Shown in pieces: positions 34,481-44,366 of a DNA stretch of 64,000 nt. The number at the start of each line of letters is the position of its first letter. The first letter of the stretch is position 1. Under the pieces are notes generated by a model, which was not told the origin of the DNA, did no database searches, and was given only the letters and a program-made list of their open reading frames with translations. The stretch lies in contig JAHECG010000003.1 in NCBI GenBank assembly GCA_024641855.1, forward strand, positions 18,516-82,515. The letters are read 5' to 3'. Source of the DNA: Betaproteobacteria bacterium. GTDB lineage: Bacteria; Pseudomonadota; Gammaproteobacteria; Burkholderiales; Thiobacteraceae. Made by a program: the position numbers and the translations under genes.

Positions 34481-35310
34481 TAAGACATGGCTTGAAACAA
34501 TTGTTCGCGGTAGTAGACCAACAAAATAATGCCGAAGATTAAGCGGTACCAGGCAAACGCTACGAAGTTGTGATGGGCGATATATTTCAGTAGTGCACGC
34601 ACCGCGAAGAAGGCGCTGATGAAGGCGGTGATGAAGCCAACAACGAACGTGGCAAGATCATGCGCGTGCAGCAAATCCCAGTGTTTATAGAGATCGTAAA
34701 AGGTCGCGGCAAACATAATGGGAATGGCGAGAAAAAATGAAAATTCCGTTGCAGCTTTGCGCGACAAGCCGAATAACATGCCGCCCATAATCGTGGCGCC
34801 GGAACGCGAGGTGCCCGGGATTAAAGCGAAACATTGAGCCAGCCCGACTTTTAAAGCGTCATGCCAAGCCATGTCATCAACGTGCTCAATGCGCGGGGTG
34901 CGTTGCTTGGACTCGACGACGAATATAATCAGCGCGCCAACAATAAAAGCAATGGCAACCGAAAACGGGTTGAATAAATGCGCTTTGATCGACTTGATGA
35001 ACAGCAATCCGAGAATCGCCGCCGGTAAAAAGCCGATGAGCAAGTTAAACACAAAGCGTTGCGCGCGCGCATCATGCGTGAAACCGCTGGCTACTTGCGC
35101 AATTTTTAAGCGGTATTCCCAGCACACGGCGAGAATTGCGCCGAGCTGAATCACGATTTCAAAAACTTTGCCCACCTCATCATTAAAATTCAGTAAATCC
35201 CCTACGATGATGAGGTGGCCGGTACTGGAAACGGGGAGAAACTCGGTTAAACCCTCGACAATGCCAAGGATAAAAGCTTTAAGTAGAAGGAGTGATTGGG
35301 CGAAGTCCAT
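34480..35310 (-). CDS. uppP: Undecaprenyl-diphosphatase
   Basis: [44 protein letters not shown]. Confidence 0.97.
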   Translation of the reverse strand: MDFAQSLLLLKAFILGIVEGLTEFLPVSSTGHLIIVGDLLNFNDEVGKVFEIVIQLGAILAVCWEYRLKIAQVASGFTHDARAQRFVFNLLIGFLPAAILGLLFIKSIKAHLFNPFSVAIAFIVGALIIFVVESKQRTPRIEHVDDMAWHDALKVGLAQCFALIPGTSRSGATIMGGMLFGLSRKAATEFSFFLAIPIMFAATFYDLYKHWDLLHAHDLATFVVGFITAFISAFFAVRALLKYIAHHNFVAFAWYRLIFGIILLVYYREQLFQAMS

Positions 35311-35428
35311 GGCTAAATTTGATAAAGAGAAAAGGCGATTATACGATCAACGTCGTAAACAAGCTGGCGATTTGCAGGGCACAGGCATTGAAATCGAGCG
35401 CAAAATCAATGCTTCACAACGCATTTGA
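35309..35428 (+). CDS. Putative 39-aa basic small protein
   Basis: [42 protein letters not shown] shares palindromic CCATGG with the uppP start; no well-placed SD. Confidence 0.3.
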   Translation: MAKFDKEKRRLYDQRRKQAGDLQGTGIEIERKINASQRI

Positions 35429-35455
35429 CCGTGCTGCTGCTACAATTCAACCTAT

Positions 35456-36535
35456 ATGAACGATACTAATGAAAACCCCTTGGGCGAAACTTCGCCGGTG
35501 CCACCAACGCCAACTGCCCCAGCGCAGCGCGTTTGGGCCGCACGTTTGGGCCGCGGATTAAATCTCTCGGTTTTGATGGGCGTTATGGCCATCGCTATTG
35601 CGCTGATCGCATGGCTATTTAGCTATCGCCAAGCGGAAAATCTTAACCAGGAGCTTGCCAAACGCCTGTCTAACTTTGATAGCCGCAGTATGGAAAGCCG
35701 TACACTTGCCGGTCAAGCGCAGGAATCTACGCGCGAGCTATTGGTCAAAATTGGCGTGCTCGAACAAAAAGTTGCTGACTCGCAGAATCAACAAATTGCA
35801 CTGGAGTCTTTGTATCAAGAGCTCGCACGTGGCAGGGATGAAGCGGTGGTCGCGGAAATCGAACAGCTTCTGGTTTCCGCAAATAATGAATTACAGCTTG
35901 CTGGCAACGTGAAGGCCGCGCTGATTGCCTTGCAAGCAGCGGATGCACGGCTTACCCGCCTGGATCGCCCGCAGTTATTTCCGCTACGCAAAGCCATTGG
36001 CAAAGACATCGAACGCTTGCGCGCCGCCCCTTTTGTCGATATGTCCGGCCTTACGCTTAAGTTGGATGGTTTGATTGATTTGGTTGCCACCTTGCCGTTG
36101 TTGCCAGGTAAACCCGTGGAGGAAACACCAAAAGCGCAAAGAATGGCCCCCGCCAAAACTTGGTGGCAGCGTTTTGCCAACGAAGCTTGGGAAGATTTTA
36201 CGCGGATGGTTCAGGTGCAAGACATGGGCAAGGCGGAGATGCCGTTATTGGCACCGGAACAAACCTATTACGCACGTGAAAATGTACGTCTACGTCTGCT
36301 CTCGGCGCGCTTGTCGCTACTGGCGCACGATGACCGAGCGTTTAAGAGTGATTTACAAACGGCGAAAGATTGGATGCGTCGTTATTACGATGAAAAAGAT
36401 CAAGCAGTGAAATTGGCAATGCAGACGATGCAGCAACTTGCGACTAGCCAAACGCGGGTGGATATCCCCGATATCGCCGGCAGTTTGCATTCAGTCCGCA
36501 CGCTAAAGTTGGCACCGGAACGGGGCAGCCGTTGA
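35456..36535 (+). CDS. hemX: HemX-like (uroporphyrinogen-III C-methyltransferase-related) membrane protein
   Basis: N-terminal TM then coiled-coil, ALIALQAADARLTRLDRPQLFPLRKAIGKDIERL; followed by hemY. Confidence 0.88.
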   Translation: MNDTNENPLGETSPVPPTPTAPAQRVWAARLGRGLNLSVLMGVMAIAIALIAWLFSYRQAENLNQELAKRLSNFDSRSMESRTLAGQAQESTRELLVKIGVLEQKVADSQNQQIALESLYQELARGRDEAVVAEIEQLLVSANNELQLAGNVKAALIALQAADARLTRLDRPQLFPLRKAIGKDIERLRAAPFVDMSGLTLKLDGLIDLVATLPLLPGKPVEETPKAQRMAPAKTWWQRFANEAWEDFTRMVQVQDMGKAEMPLLAPEQTYYARENVRLRLLSARLSLLAHDDRAFKSDLQTAKDWMRRYYDEKDQAVKLAMQTMQQLATSQTRVDIPDIAGSLHSVRTLKLAPERGSR

Positions 36536-37710
36536 AAGCGCTGATTTGGATCATCTTCATCTTGGCGCTGGCCGTGGGCTTAGTGCTTGCGATTCAATCC
36601 AATGTCGGCTACGTGTTGTTGGTATACCCACCCTACCGCATCGATTTTTCGCTCAACTTTTTGATTATTTTGCTGATCGCTTCTTTTGCAGCGGTTTACA
36701 CGCTGGTGCGTTTGGCGGTGCATACCTTGCGCGTCCCGGCTTATGTGCGCGCCTTTAAAGAAACGCGCCGAAAAGAAAAAGGGCGCCGAGCGACCGAGGA
36801 TGCGTTGATTGCTTTTGCCGAAGGACGCTATGCACGTGCCGAGCGGCTCGCGCAACATGCGCTCCTGCTCAACGATGCTCCGGCGATTAATGCGCTGCTT
36901 GCGGCACGTGCAGCGCAGGAGCAGCGCGCGTTCGAACGCCGAGATGACTATCTGGTGCGCGCGGAAAAAGCCGCGCCACAACAGGCGATCGCACGACTGA
37001 TGACACAAGCGGATTTGCTAATTGAATCGCGGCAAACACAAGAGGCATTGCCTGTAGTGCAAGCATTAAAAGTGCTCGCCGGAAAGCATGTGGGCGCGCT
37101 ACGTTTAGAGTTGAAAGCACAGCAATTGGCCAAAAATTGGGATCAGGTTTTGCTGCTGCTGCCGCAATTGGAAAAGCGCGATGGGATTGATGCGGTTCAG
37201 GCCGAGCAATTGCGGATTAATGCCCATATCGAAAATATAAAACGAAAAGCACATCAGGCAGACGCGTTGCGGGCCTACTGGTCAAAATTATCGACACAGG
37301 AAAAAGCCGGCAGCAAAATTGCGCTGACTGCGGCACGTTATTTTTTTGCGCTGGGTGGCGTAAAAGAGGCCTGCGAAATACTAGAAGCCAGCTTGGCTAA
37401 ACATTGGGATTCGGATTTAGTCGAGTTGTATGGGCAGTGTGCGGATAAGGATGTTGTCAAACAAATCGAACGTGCCGAGAATTGGTTGAAAGAACATCCG
37501 CGCGATCCGCATTTATTGTTGGCCTTAGGACGTCTATGCGCGCGGCAAGAGTTATGGGGCAAGGCGCAAAGTTACGTCGAAGCCAGCCTCTCCCTGGAGA
37601 TGACGCGCGAGGCACATTTGGCCCTAGCGCAATTGCTAGAAAAAATGAACAAAACCGATGAGGCGTGTAAGCATTATCGGCAAAGTTTGGCCTTGGAATC
37701 GGCGGGCTAA
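36532..37710 (+). CDS. hemY: HemY-like tetratricopeptide membrane protein
   Basis: N-terminal TM pair, RKEKGRRATEDALIAFAEGRYARAERLA; overlaps hemX stop. Confidence 0.88.
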   Translation: MKALIWIIFILALAVGLVLAIQSNVGYVLLVYPPYRIDFSLNFLIILLIASFAAVYTLVRLAVHTLRVPAYVRAFKETRRKEKGRRATEDALIAFAEGRYARAERLAQHALLLNDAPAINALLAARAAQEQRAFERRDDYLVRAEKAAPQQAIARLMTQADLLIESRQTQEALPVVQALKVLAGKHVGALRLELKAQQLAKNWDQVLLLLPQLEKRDGIDAVQAEQLRINAHIENIKRKAHQADALRAYWSKLSTQEKAGSKIALTAARYFFALGGVKEACEILEASLAKHWDSDLVELYGQCADKDVVKQIERAENWLKEHPRDPHLLLALGRLCARQELWGKAQSYVEASLSLEMTREAHLALAQLLEKMNKTDEACKHYRQSLALESAG

Positions 37711-37836
37711 CGCTATACTACGATTCCGTAGTTGGGTTTCGAAACGGGTATTGCGCGTGACTGCCCTGAACAGGATTGATCTGCCTTAGGTCATCCAGGC
37801 ATGGCGTAAACAACGCGAAATTCAAGGAGCTGACGC

Positions 37837-38397
37837 ATGAAACGGCTATGGCACATGCTGCTTCCATTAATGATAAGTGCGTGCCAGACAGATACGCGGC
37901 TGCCCATCAGTTCAGCGTATTTTCAGATCCCGGTCGGTAGCCATTTGGTGCTGAATCAACCCCTAGAAATACCGCCAACCTCCGCAACCGTGCGCTTGCA
38001 GTTCGGTACGATAGTCAGCCGCTTTAAAACGCAAGATTTCGAACCCGTGTGCGTGTTCGAATCGAGAATTGTCGGGGAAGTGGCGCAGCGCATCGAGCCC
38101 GACAGATTCGAAATCATTCGCGTTCGCCGTGATGACAATACGAGTTCGGCCCAAGTTACGCCACTAGCCGGACTCATAAAAGTATCTTCAGGAGGGGATG
38201 CCGGGGGCGGTCGCCGATACTACAAAACGGAAATGTTTTTACGTTCGGCTAAACAACCGCAAATACTAGTCATGACATGCCAGCATGCGCGTGAGGCTGG
38301 TGCTACCTTGTTCGAGTTGCGGCCACTGACGATGGAAGAAATACGCCAAGCGTTGGGGGGCTATTTCACTTTGCAGTTAGCCGGGGTGGAAGGTTAA
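37837..38397 (+). CDS. Hypothetical lipoprotein
   Basis: MKRLWHMLLPLMISAC lipobox; no family recognised. Confidence 0.7.
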   Translation: MKRLWHMLLPLMISACQTDTRLPISSAYFQIPVGSHLVLNQPLEIPPTSATVRLQFGTIVSRFKTQDFEPVCVFESRIVGEVAQRIEPDRFEIIRVRRDDNTSSAQVTPLAGLIKVSSGGDAGGGRRYYKTEMFLRSAKQPQILVMTCQHAREAGATLFELRPLTMEEIRQALGGYFTLQLAGVEG

Positions 38398-38403
38398 CGG
38401 CAC

Positions 38404-39426
38404 CTACTTTTTCGTGTCGCGCGCGAAAGTAAAGGCGTCAGAATAAAATTCAGCGTCTGGCAAGCCAGCGCCGACGAGTACTTTGTGCGCTTCTTCCACC
38501 ATGCTCGGCGACCCACAAGCATAGACTTGCACGCCACTGATATCCGCATGATCCTGCAACACGCAATTCTGAACGTGGCCAACTCGGCCAGTCCAATGAT
38601 CGTCAGCGCCAGGCTGGGATAACACCGGCACAAACTTAAAGTTGGGATGTGCTTTTTGCCACTGTAATGGCAGGTCGTACATATAGATGTCCGGCAAGTG
38701 ACGTGCGCCCCAGTACAACGTCAGTGGACGCTGGGTGCCGCTGTGCAGGGCATGTTCGACAATACTTTTGATCGGCGCAAAACCGGTGCCGGTGGCGAGA
38801 AAGATAATCGGCTTGTCGCTATCTTCACGAAGAAAGAAAGTGCCGAGCGGGCCTTCAAAGCGCAGGATGGCCTTCTCCTGCATTTGCGAAAACACATATT
38901 CACTAAACGTGCCGCCCGCTACATGCCGGATGTGCAATTGCAGGGTTTCATCATCGTGTGGCGCATTGGCCAGGGAGAAGCTGCGGCGTTTACCATCCTT
39001 GAGCAGAATGTCGATGTATTGCCCGGCCATGAATTGCATGCGCTCGCTGGCCGGCAGTTTGAGAGACAGGAGTGCGACGTCGTCGGAAATTTTTTCCAAT
39101 TTTTGCACACGGCAGGGAATGGTTTTGATCTGAATGTCTTTGGCTACGCCAATTTCGCGGCATTCGATGGTTAAATCCGAAAGCGGCGTGGCGCAGCAAA
39201 ATAACGCCAGCCCTTGCGCTTTTTCTTCGTCGGTCAATGTGTTTGGCTGATGATCGCCATAGTTTACTTGGCCCGAAATCACCTTGCCTTTACAGGATCC
39301 GCAAGCGCCGTTGCGGCAGCCATAGGGCAAAGTAAATCCTTGCCGCAGCGCGGCTTCGAGAATGGTTTCATCCGCCTCGGGCGTAAAGGTATGACCGCTG
39401 GGCTGAATGGTGATTTGAAACGGCAT
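38404..39426 (-). CDS. 2Fe-2S ferredoxin / NAD(P)H-flavin oxidoreductase (CDP-6-deoxy-delta-3,4-glucoseen reductase-like)
   Basis: Plant-type 2Fe-2S motif CRNGACGSCKGKV, RRSFSLANAP, FLATGTGFAPIKSIVEHAL. Confidence 0.9.
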   Translation of the reverse strand: MPFQITIQPSGHTFTPEADETILEAALRQGFTLPYGCRNGACGSCKGKVISGQVNYGDHQPNTLTDEEKAQGLALFCCATPLSDLTIECREIGVAKDIQIKTIPCRVQKLEKISDDVALLSLKLPASERMQFMAGQYIDILLKDGKRRSFSLANAPHDDETLQLHIRHVAGGTFSEYVFSQMQEKAILRFEGPLGTFFLREDSDKPIIFLATGTGFAPIKSIVEHALHSGTQRPLTLYWGARHLPDIYMYDLPLQWQKAHPNFKFVPVLSQPGADDHWTGRVGHVQNCVLQDHADISGVQVYACGSPSMVEEAHKVLVGAGLPDAEFYSDAFTFARDTKK

Positions 39427-39481
39427 GCTTATTCCTTATAATCCTAGGCCCAACTCAATATCCACCAAAACAGACGGAACG

Positions 39482-40339
39482 ATGCGGCGATTATTAATCA
39501 TTGGTTGTGGTGACGTGGCTTTGCGCGCAGTCGCACGCTTACTCCCCGCCTTTCATATTTATGCCCTGACGCATACGCCAGAGCGTGCTCAAAGCTTGCG
39601 CGCGCTGGGCATTACGCCAATTGTCGGGGATCTCGATCAACCGCAGCAACTGGTGAAACTGGCCGGACTAGCGCACTGCGTAATGCACTTCGCACCGCCG
39701 CAGAGCAGTGGTGAATTCGATCAACGTACGCACAATCTACTGGCCGCGTTGGACAAGGGCGAAATGTTACCACAGCGCTTGGTCTATATCAGCACCACGG
39801 GCGTGTATGGACATTGTGAAGGCAGTTGGGTGGACGAGACGCATCGTACGCAACCCGCCACGCCACGCGCCAAACGCCGTTTGTCGGCCGAAAGCCAACT
39901 TCGTGAGTGGGGGATTAGGCGTGGCGTGATCGTGTCGATTTTGCGGGTGCCCGGCATTTATTCCCAGAGCCGCCTACCCTTGCAGCGCTTAAAAAACGGC
40001 ACGCCGACGCTGGTCGCAGCCGAGGACAGTTACACTAACCATATTCACGCCGAGGATTTAGCGCGCATGGCGGCAGCCGCGATTTATCGGGGTAAGCCTG
40101 GACGTGTGTACAACGCCGCCGATGATTCCGATATCAAAATGGGTGACTGGTTCGACCTGTTGGCCACACGCCATAATCTGCCACATCCCAAGCGCATTAC
40201 GCGCGCCGAAGCACAAACGCAGATGCCGGAAAATTTGTTGTCATTCCTGAATGAGTCGAGGCGCGTATCCAACAAGCGCGTGAAGCGAGAGTTGCGGGTG
40301 AAATTGGCCTACCCGGATGTGGATTCCGGGACGCGCTAG
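39482..40339 (+). CDS. NAD-dependent epimerase / SDR family protein (YeeZ-like)
   Basis: LLIIGCGDVALRAVARLL Rossmann motif, YISTTGVYG; start corrected to MRRLLIIG. Confidence 0.85.
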   Translation: MRRLLIIGCGDVALRAVARLLPAFHIYALTHTPERAQSLRALGITPIVGDLDQPQQLVKLAGLAHCVMHFAPPQSSGEFDQRTHNLLAALDKGEMLPQRLVYISTTGVYGHCEGSWVDETHRTQPATPRAKRRLSAESQLREWGIRRGVIVSILRVPGIYSQSRLPLQRLKNGTPTLVAAEDSYTNHIHAEDLARMAAAAIYRGKPGRVYNAADDSDIKMGDWFDLLATRHNLPHPKRITRAEAQTQMPENLLSFLNESRRVSNKRVKRELRVKLAYPDVDSGTR

Positions 40340-40427
40340 AACTTGTGCGGCTAGTCCGGTATGGCCTTACCCGATAGTCTTTTAGGCTTTTGACAAGTGC
40401 CAGCACCAAGCTCATGCTTGCACCATT

Positions 40428-41201
40428 ATGCGTATTCTAACCGGTTCGGCTGAAGGACAGATTGTGGATGCGGCGCGGCCGATTATCGTCACCGCTGCTG
40501 AAGTGGCGGATGCGCATCACATCGCGCCGCATCGCCACCCGCGTGGACAACTGCTGTATGCCGAGAGCGGTGTGATGCAAGTCAGCATTGGACTGACGAC
40601 GTGGCGAGTAACGCCACGTTTAGGGGTTTGGGTGCCCAGCGATGTACCACACCAAGTGATGGCCGATGCCGGCATTTCCTATCGCTCCGTATTCGTAAAT
40701 CCGAGTGCGACACGCGGTATGCCGTGCTATGGCATGGCGGTGGACATCCCCCCGTTGACCCGTGAACTGATCTTCGAAGCCGCAACGTTTGGCGCCGAAT
40801 ACGCCCCGGATAGCGCGGAGGCGAGGTTGATCACGGTACTGCAAGACCGCTTGGGTGAAATTTCTACGACGAAATTAAGCTTGCCTATGCCGCGCGACGC
40901 GCGTGCCAAACGCGTAGCGCAGTGTTTACTGGACAGCCCTGCCGATGATCGCAGTTTGACGGAATGGGGCCGAGTTGTCGGAGCCAGTAACCGGACATTA
41001 GCGCGCCTATTCACGCGTGAAACCGGGATGACTTTCGGCGCCTGGGTGCAAACGATGCGCCTATCGTTGGCGGTGGATCTGTTGCTGGGCGGAGCGTCCG
41101 TTACTCGAGTTGCCCTGGAAATGGGTTATGCCACACCGAGTGCCTTTAGCGCCATGTTTCGGCGTGCGCTAGGCACTTCGCCGCGGCGCTATTGTGCCTA
41201 A
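40428..41201 (+). CDS. AraC family transcriptional regulator with N-terminal cupin
   Basis: Cupin HHIAPHRHPRGQLLYAESG; C-terminal HTH LTEWGRVVGASNRTLARLFTRETGMTFGAWVQTMRL. Confidence 0.93.
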   Translation: MRILTGSAEGQIVDAARPIIVTAAEVADAHHIAPHRHPRGQLLYAESGVMQVSIGLTTWRVTPRLGVWVPSDVPHQVMADAGISYRSVFVNPSATRGMPCYGMAVDIPPLTRELIFEAATFGAEYAPDSAEARLITVLQDRLGEISTTKLSLPMPRDARAKRVAQCLLDSPADDRSLTEWGRVVGASNRTLARLFTRETGMTFGAWVQTMRLSLAVDLLLGGASVTRVALEMGYATPSAFSAMFRRALGTSPRRYCA

Positions 41202-41237
41202 AAACTTCTCGTTTTGTCCGTTATACAACATAGGTTG

Positions 41238-41253
41238 ACCGTCGCGCGACGGT
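41238..41253. repeat. 16-bp perfect palindrome ACCGTCGCGCGACGGT
   Basis: Read directly; lies between the AraC-family gene and the GlcG-like gene. Confidence 0.6.
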
Positions 41254-41310
41254 GATCGATCTGCGTTTGCACTAATCTCTTTTCGACGCTGAAAAGCCGA
41301 AGGAGGCAAA

Positions 41311-41844
41311 ATGTTGCAGATCAAATTCAACGCGTGCACGGGTCTATTCTTGCTGGCAACAATCAGTATGAGTACGCCCGCCAGAGCGGAAGAGGCGTTG
41401 CATACGTTTCTTAGCTTGAGCGTAGAGCAGGCAAGCAACGCGGCTTGGGCCGCGTTGCACGATTGCCGCAAGCGCGGCTATTCAGTTGCGGTGGCGGTGG
41501 TTGATCGTGGCGGCAATGTTCAGACGCTGTTGCGGGATCGTTATGCCGGCCCACACACCTTTGAAACGGCCATTCGCAAGGCATGGACGGCCAATAGTTT
41601 TCGCCAAACCACAAATGATTTGGCAGGAATGCTGCAGGAAGGCCGTATCCCACATCAAGTCCAACACAATCCCGGTGCGTTGCTGGTCGGAGGCGGTTTG
41701 TTGATCGAAGCCAAAGGCCAAATCATAGGCGGGATCGGTGTGTCGGGGGCGCCACCCGGAAAATCGGAACGCGACAGTATCGACGGCGCATGTGCACAAG
41801 CGGGCTTGACGGCTATTCAAGCGGCGCTGGAGTTTGCGGAATAG
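41311..41844 (+). CDS. Exported GlcG/HbpS-like haem-binding protein
   Basis: Signal peptide; VAVVDRGGNVQTLLRDRYAGPHTFETAIRKAWTA; GGGLLIEAKGQIIGGIGVSGAPPG. Confidence 0.85.
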   Translation: MLQIKFNACTGLFLLATISMSTPARAEEALHTFLSLSVEQASNAAWAALHDCRKRGYSVAVAVVDRGGNVQTLLRDRYAGPHTFETAIRKAWTANSFRQTTNDLAGMLQEGRIPHQVQHNPGALLVGGGLLIEAKGQIIGGIGVSGAPPGKSERDSIDGACAQAGLTAIQAALEFAE

Positions 41845-41879
41845 CGCCGTCAGTCAAACAAAACATCCAGGGGAACACA

Positions 41880-42389
41880 GTGCACAAAATTAAAGGCTGG
41901 TGGAAACGCGCAATCTTGATGGGGACGTTAGGATTGCAGGCATTCGGGGTACAAGCGGAAATCCCGCAGGGCTATGAATTTTTGCCATACGATCAAGGGG
42001 TGAAGTTGGCACGCGAAACCGGTAAGAATGTCTTCGTCTATTTTGGGCGACCAGGTTGCGGCTTTTGCGAAATGACCAATCAACAAGTCTTCGCGCGTGC
42101 AGAAATAAAACGCGCTTACAGTGCGCATTACATCCTAACCTACGTCAACTCAGAAAGCGGCAAACGCCTTACTTTGCCCAGTGGCGAACGTATTACGGAG
42201 ATGCAATTAGGCGAACGTATGAATACCCGTGGCACACCGGTGTTTATTTTTCTGGAACCCGGCGGCAAACAAATCGTGAAACGTTTCGGCTCGCAAAACT
42301 TGGAGACGATGTTGTTGTTGGATCGTTTTGTGAATGACGGACACTACCGCAGCATGACTTTTTCTGAATTTGAAAAGCAGCCGTTGTGA
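41880..42389 (+). CDS. Exported thioredoxin-fold protein (CGFC)
   Basis: GKNVFVYFGRPGCGFCEMTNQQVF, RGTPVFIFLEPGG; GTG start after signal peptide. Confidence 0.8.
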   Translation: MHKIKGWWKRAILMGTLGLQAFGVQAEIPQGYEFLPYDQGVKLARETGKNVFVYFGRPGCGFCEMTNQQVFARAEIKRAYSAHYILTYVNSESGKRLTLPSGERITEMQLGERMNTRGTPVFIFLEPGGKQIVKRFGSQNLETMLLLDRFVNDGHYRSMTFSEFEKQPL

Positions 42390-43582
42390 GAGTACTAATT
42401 GTTTGCATCGGGTTGCTGGTTACGCTATCGAGCAGCGCGGCCACTTGGCTATTTACCCCGGAAATGCGAGTTTCCGACCAAGTGTCCAAGGGCGGATTTC
42501 ATCATCTGGATTCTGCGGGGCGTAAAAATCTTGCGGTGGGAGCGCATCAAGTCGCTGTGATTTGGGAAGATAGGCACGCAGGATCGGAGCAAGTGTATCT
42601 CGCGTTTAAGGATTTGCAGGGCAATCAATTCTCGGCTGCGCGCAGACTAAGTACCGGATCTGCGGCTTACGAACCAGTGTTGGCGTGGTTACGTGATGAT
42701 CTATTCGTGGCGGCTTGGGAGCAGGAGGGTCGTATTCTGGCACGGCTCTGTCGTGCGCGAACACTTGGTCCAGTCACGGTGCTAGGTGGATTGGATGCAG
42801 CACAAGTCTCCCTTGTAGCGGATGGGGAAAACCGGGCATTTGCCGTCTGGGCACAGCGCGATGGCCAGCAGATGCGCATAATGAGTACCCGTCTGACCGT
42901 TGACGCAAAGGGCGAGCTGAAAGCGCAAGCGCCGATTGCCGTAACGCCTGCGCCGCTCAGTGGCGATCAGGCGTATCCAGCCGCAACTATCGGTCGCGCT
43001 GGAGTGGTTGTGGCATGGGAAGATCGAAGCAATAAATCTACGATGCTGCAAACGGCTTTCAGCGCGAACCGGCAGACTTTTTCTGCGCCGACGACGCTCA
43101 ACGAGATTATTCGTAAATCCGCAGTGTTTGGTGAAGCATCGACGGTGGCACGGATTACGTTGGCGCGCCTGGGTGCTGACCATCTCGCCGCCGTCTGGCT
43201 GGATAAGCGGGAATATCGTTCGGGCTACAAGGTGTTTTCTGCATTGAGTCACGACGGGGGGCGCAGTTTCGGATTAAATGAGAAGGTGCAAGATGATTTT
43301 GGCGACAGTACGCCGCAATGGCATGCCGCTGTGGCGGCGCACAAAGGGCGCTTGGTGGCGGTGTGGGACGATGCAAGAGATGATGTGCAAAAGATCTGGA
43401 TGGCTTGGCGTGGAAGCAATGGATGGAGCGACAATATTGCGGTGACGCCAGATACGGGGTTAGCCGAGCACACCAGTCCGACGGTCGCGTTTGATCCAGC
43501 GGGCAATCTGCATTTGGCCTGGATAAAACGCGAAGGAGCGGATACCGAGGTGATTTACCGCATGGGGCGTTTTAAACCTTAA
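42386..43582 (+). CDS. Exported sialidase/BNR-like beta-propeller protein
   Basis: Repeated VVAWEDRS / AVWDDARD / LAWIKR blades with signal peptide. Confidence 0.7.
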   Translation: MRVLIVCIGLLVTLSSSAATWLFTPEMRVSDQVSKGGFHHLDSAGRKNLAVGAHQVAVIWEDRHAGSEQVYLAFKDLQGNQFSAARRLSTGSAAYEPVLAWLRDDLFVAAWEQEGRILARLCRARTLGPVTVLGGLDAAQVSLVADGENRAFAVWAQRDGQQMRIMSTRLTVDAKGELKAQAPIAVTPAPLSGDQAYPAATIGRAGVVVAWEDRSNKSTMLQTAFSANRQTFSAPTTLNEIIRKSAVFGEASTVARITLARLGADHLAAVWLDKREYRSGYKVFSALSHDGGRSFGLNEKVQDDFGDSTPQWHAAVAAHKGRLVAVWDDARDDVQKIWMAWRGSNGWSDNIAVTPDTGLAEHTSPTVAFDPAGNLHLAWIKREGADTEVIYRMGRFKP

Positions 43583-43974
43583 TCCTTGGGGAGCTTGAAT
43601 GGTTCTTCACGCCGACATTCGCCTTCTATGATCTCTGCATCGATGGAGGGTCGCGCGCGTGATCTGGGCCAGATGAGGAGCAACAGTGCCAAGGCATCGG
43701 ATACGACGCCAGGGAATATGAATAATAGACCGGCCAACAGCATGCGGCCAGAAGCAAATATCGCCTGGAACGGGTCTTCACCCTGCTGCACTGCGCCCAT
43801 CACGCGACCGAAGATAGCGAATTGTTCTTCACGGATCAGCGTGATGCCAAAGATGATCGAGCCAATCATCCAGAGCAGCAGCCACCAGCCGATTTTCTGG
43901 GCGACCAAAACCGCCACCCAGAGTTCGAGTAAGGGAAAACCGAGTAGAATTGCGAAAAACAGCCAAGGTGCCAT
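43579..43974 (-). CDS. fxsA: FxsA family membrane protein
   Basis: MAPWLFFAILLGFPLLELWVAVLVAQKIGWWLLL...GRMLLAGLLFIFPGVVSDALALLLL; start corrected to 43974. Confidence 0.88.
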   Translation of the reverse strand: MAPWLFFAILLGFPLLELWVAVLVAQKIGWWLLLWMIGSIIFGITLIREEQFAIFGRVMGAVQQGEDPFQAIFASGRMLLAGLLFIFPGVVSDALALLLLIWPRSRARPSIDAEIIEGECRREEPFKLPKD

Positions 43975-43987
43975 AAGTAAATCCAGT

Positions 43988-44311
43988 ATGGGGACGATTC
44001 TTGTTATTTCTACGCTGCCAGATCGCGAAAGCGCGGAAAAATTAGCGTATATCTTGGTAGAACAACAACTTGCCGCCTGCGTCAATATTTTGCCAGGCGT
44101 GACCTCAGTGTATCGATGGCAAGGCAAAGTGGAAAGCGCGAACGAGACAATTGTGCTGATCAAATCTACAATGGCACGTTATCCGGATTTGGAAGCAGCG
44201 ATTAAAAAACAACATCCTTACGAACTTCCCGAGATCGTCGCAGTCCCATTAAGTGCCGGCTTACCCGCCTATTTGGAATGGGTTAAAACAGAAACCAGCA
44301 TTTTGTCCTAG
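43988..44311 (+). CDS. cutA: Divalent-cation tolerance protein CutA
   Basis: AACVNILPGVTSVYRWQGKVESANETIVLIKST, HPYELPEIVAVPLSAGLPAYLEWV; start corrected to 43988. Confidence 0.95.
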   Translation: MGTILVISTLPDRESAEKLAYILVEQQLAACVNILPGVTSVYRWQGKVESANETIVLIKSTMARYPDLEAAIKKQHPYELPEIVAVPLSAGLPAYLEWVKTETSILS

Positions 44312-44366
44312 ATCACAGTCGAGAAAAATAACCGGGCATACCCCGTACAACCAAGCGAAACTTAAA

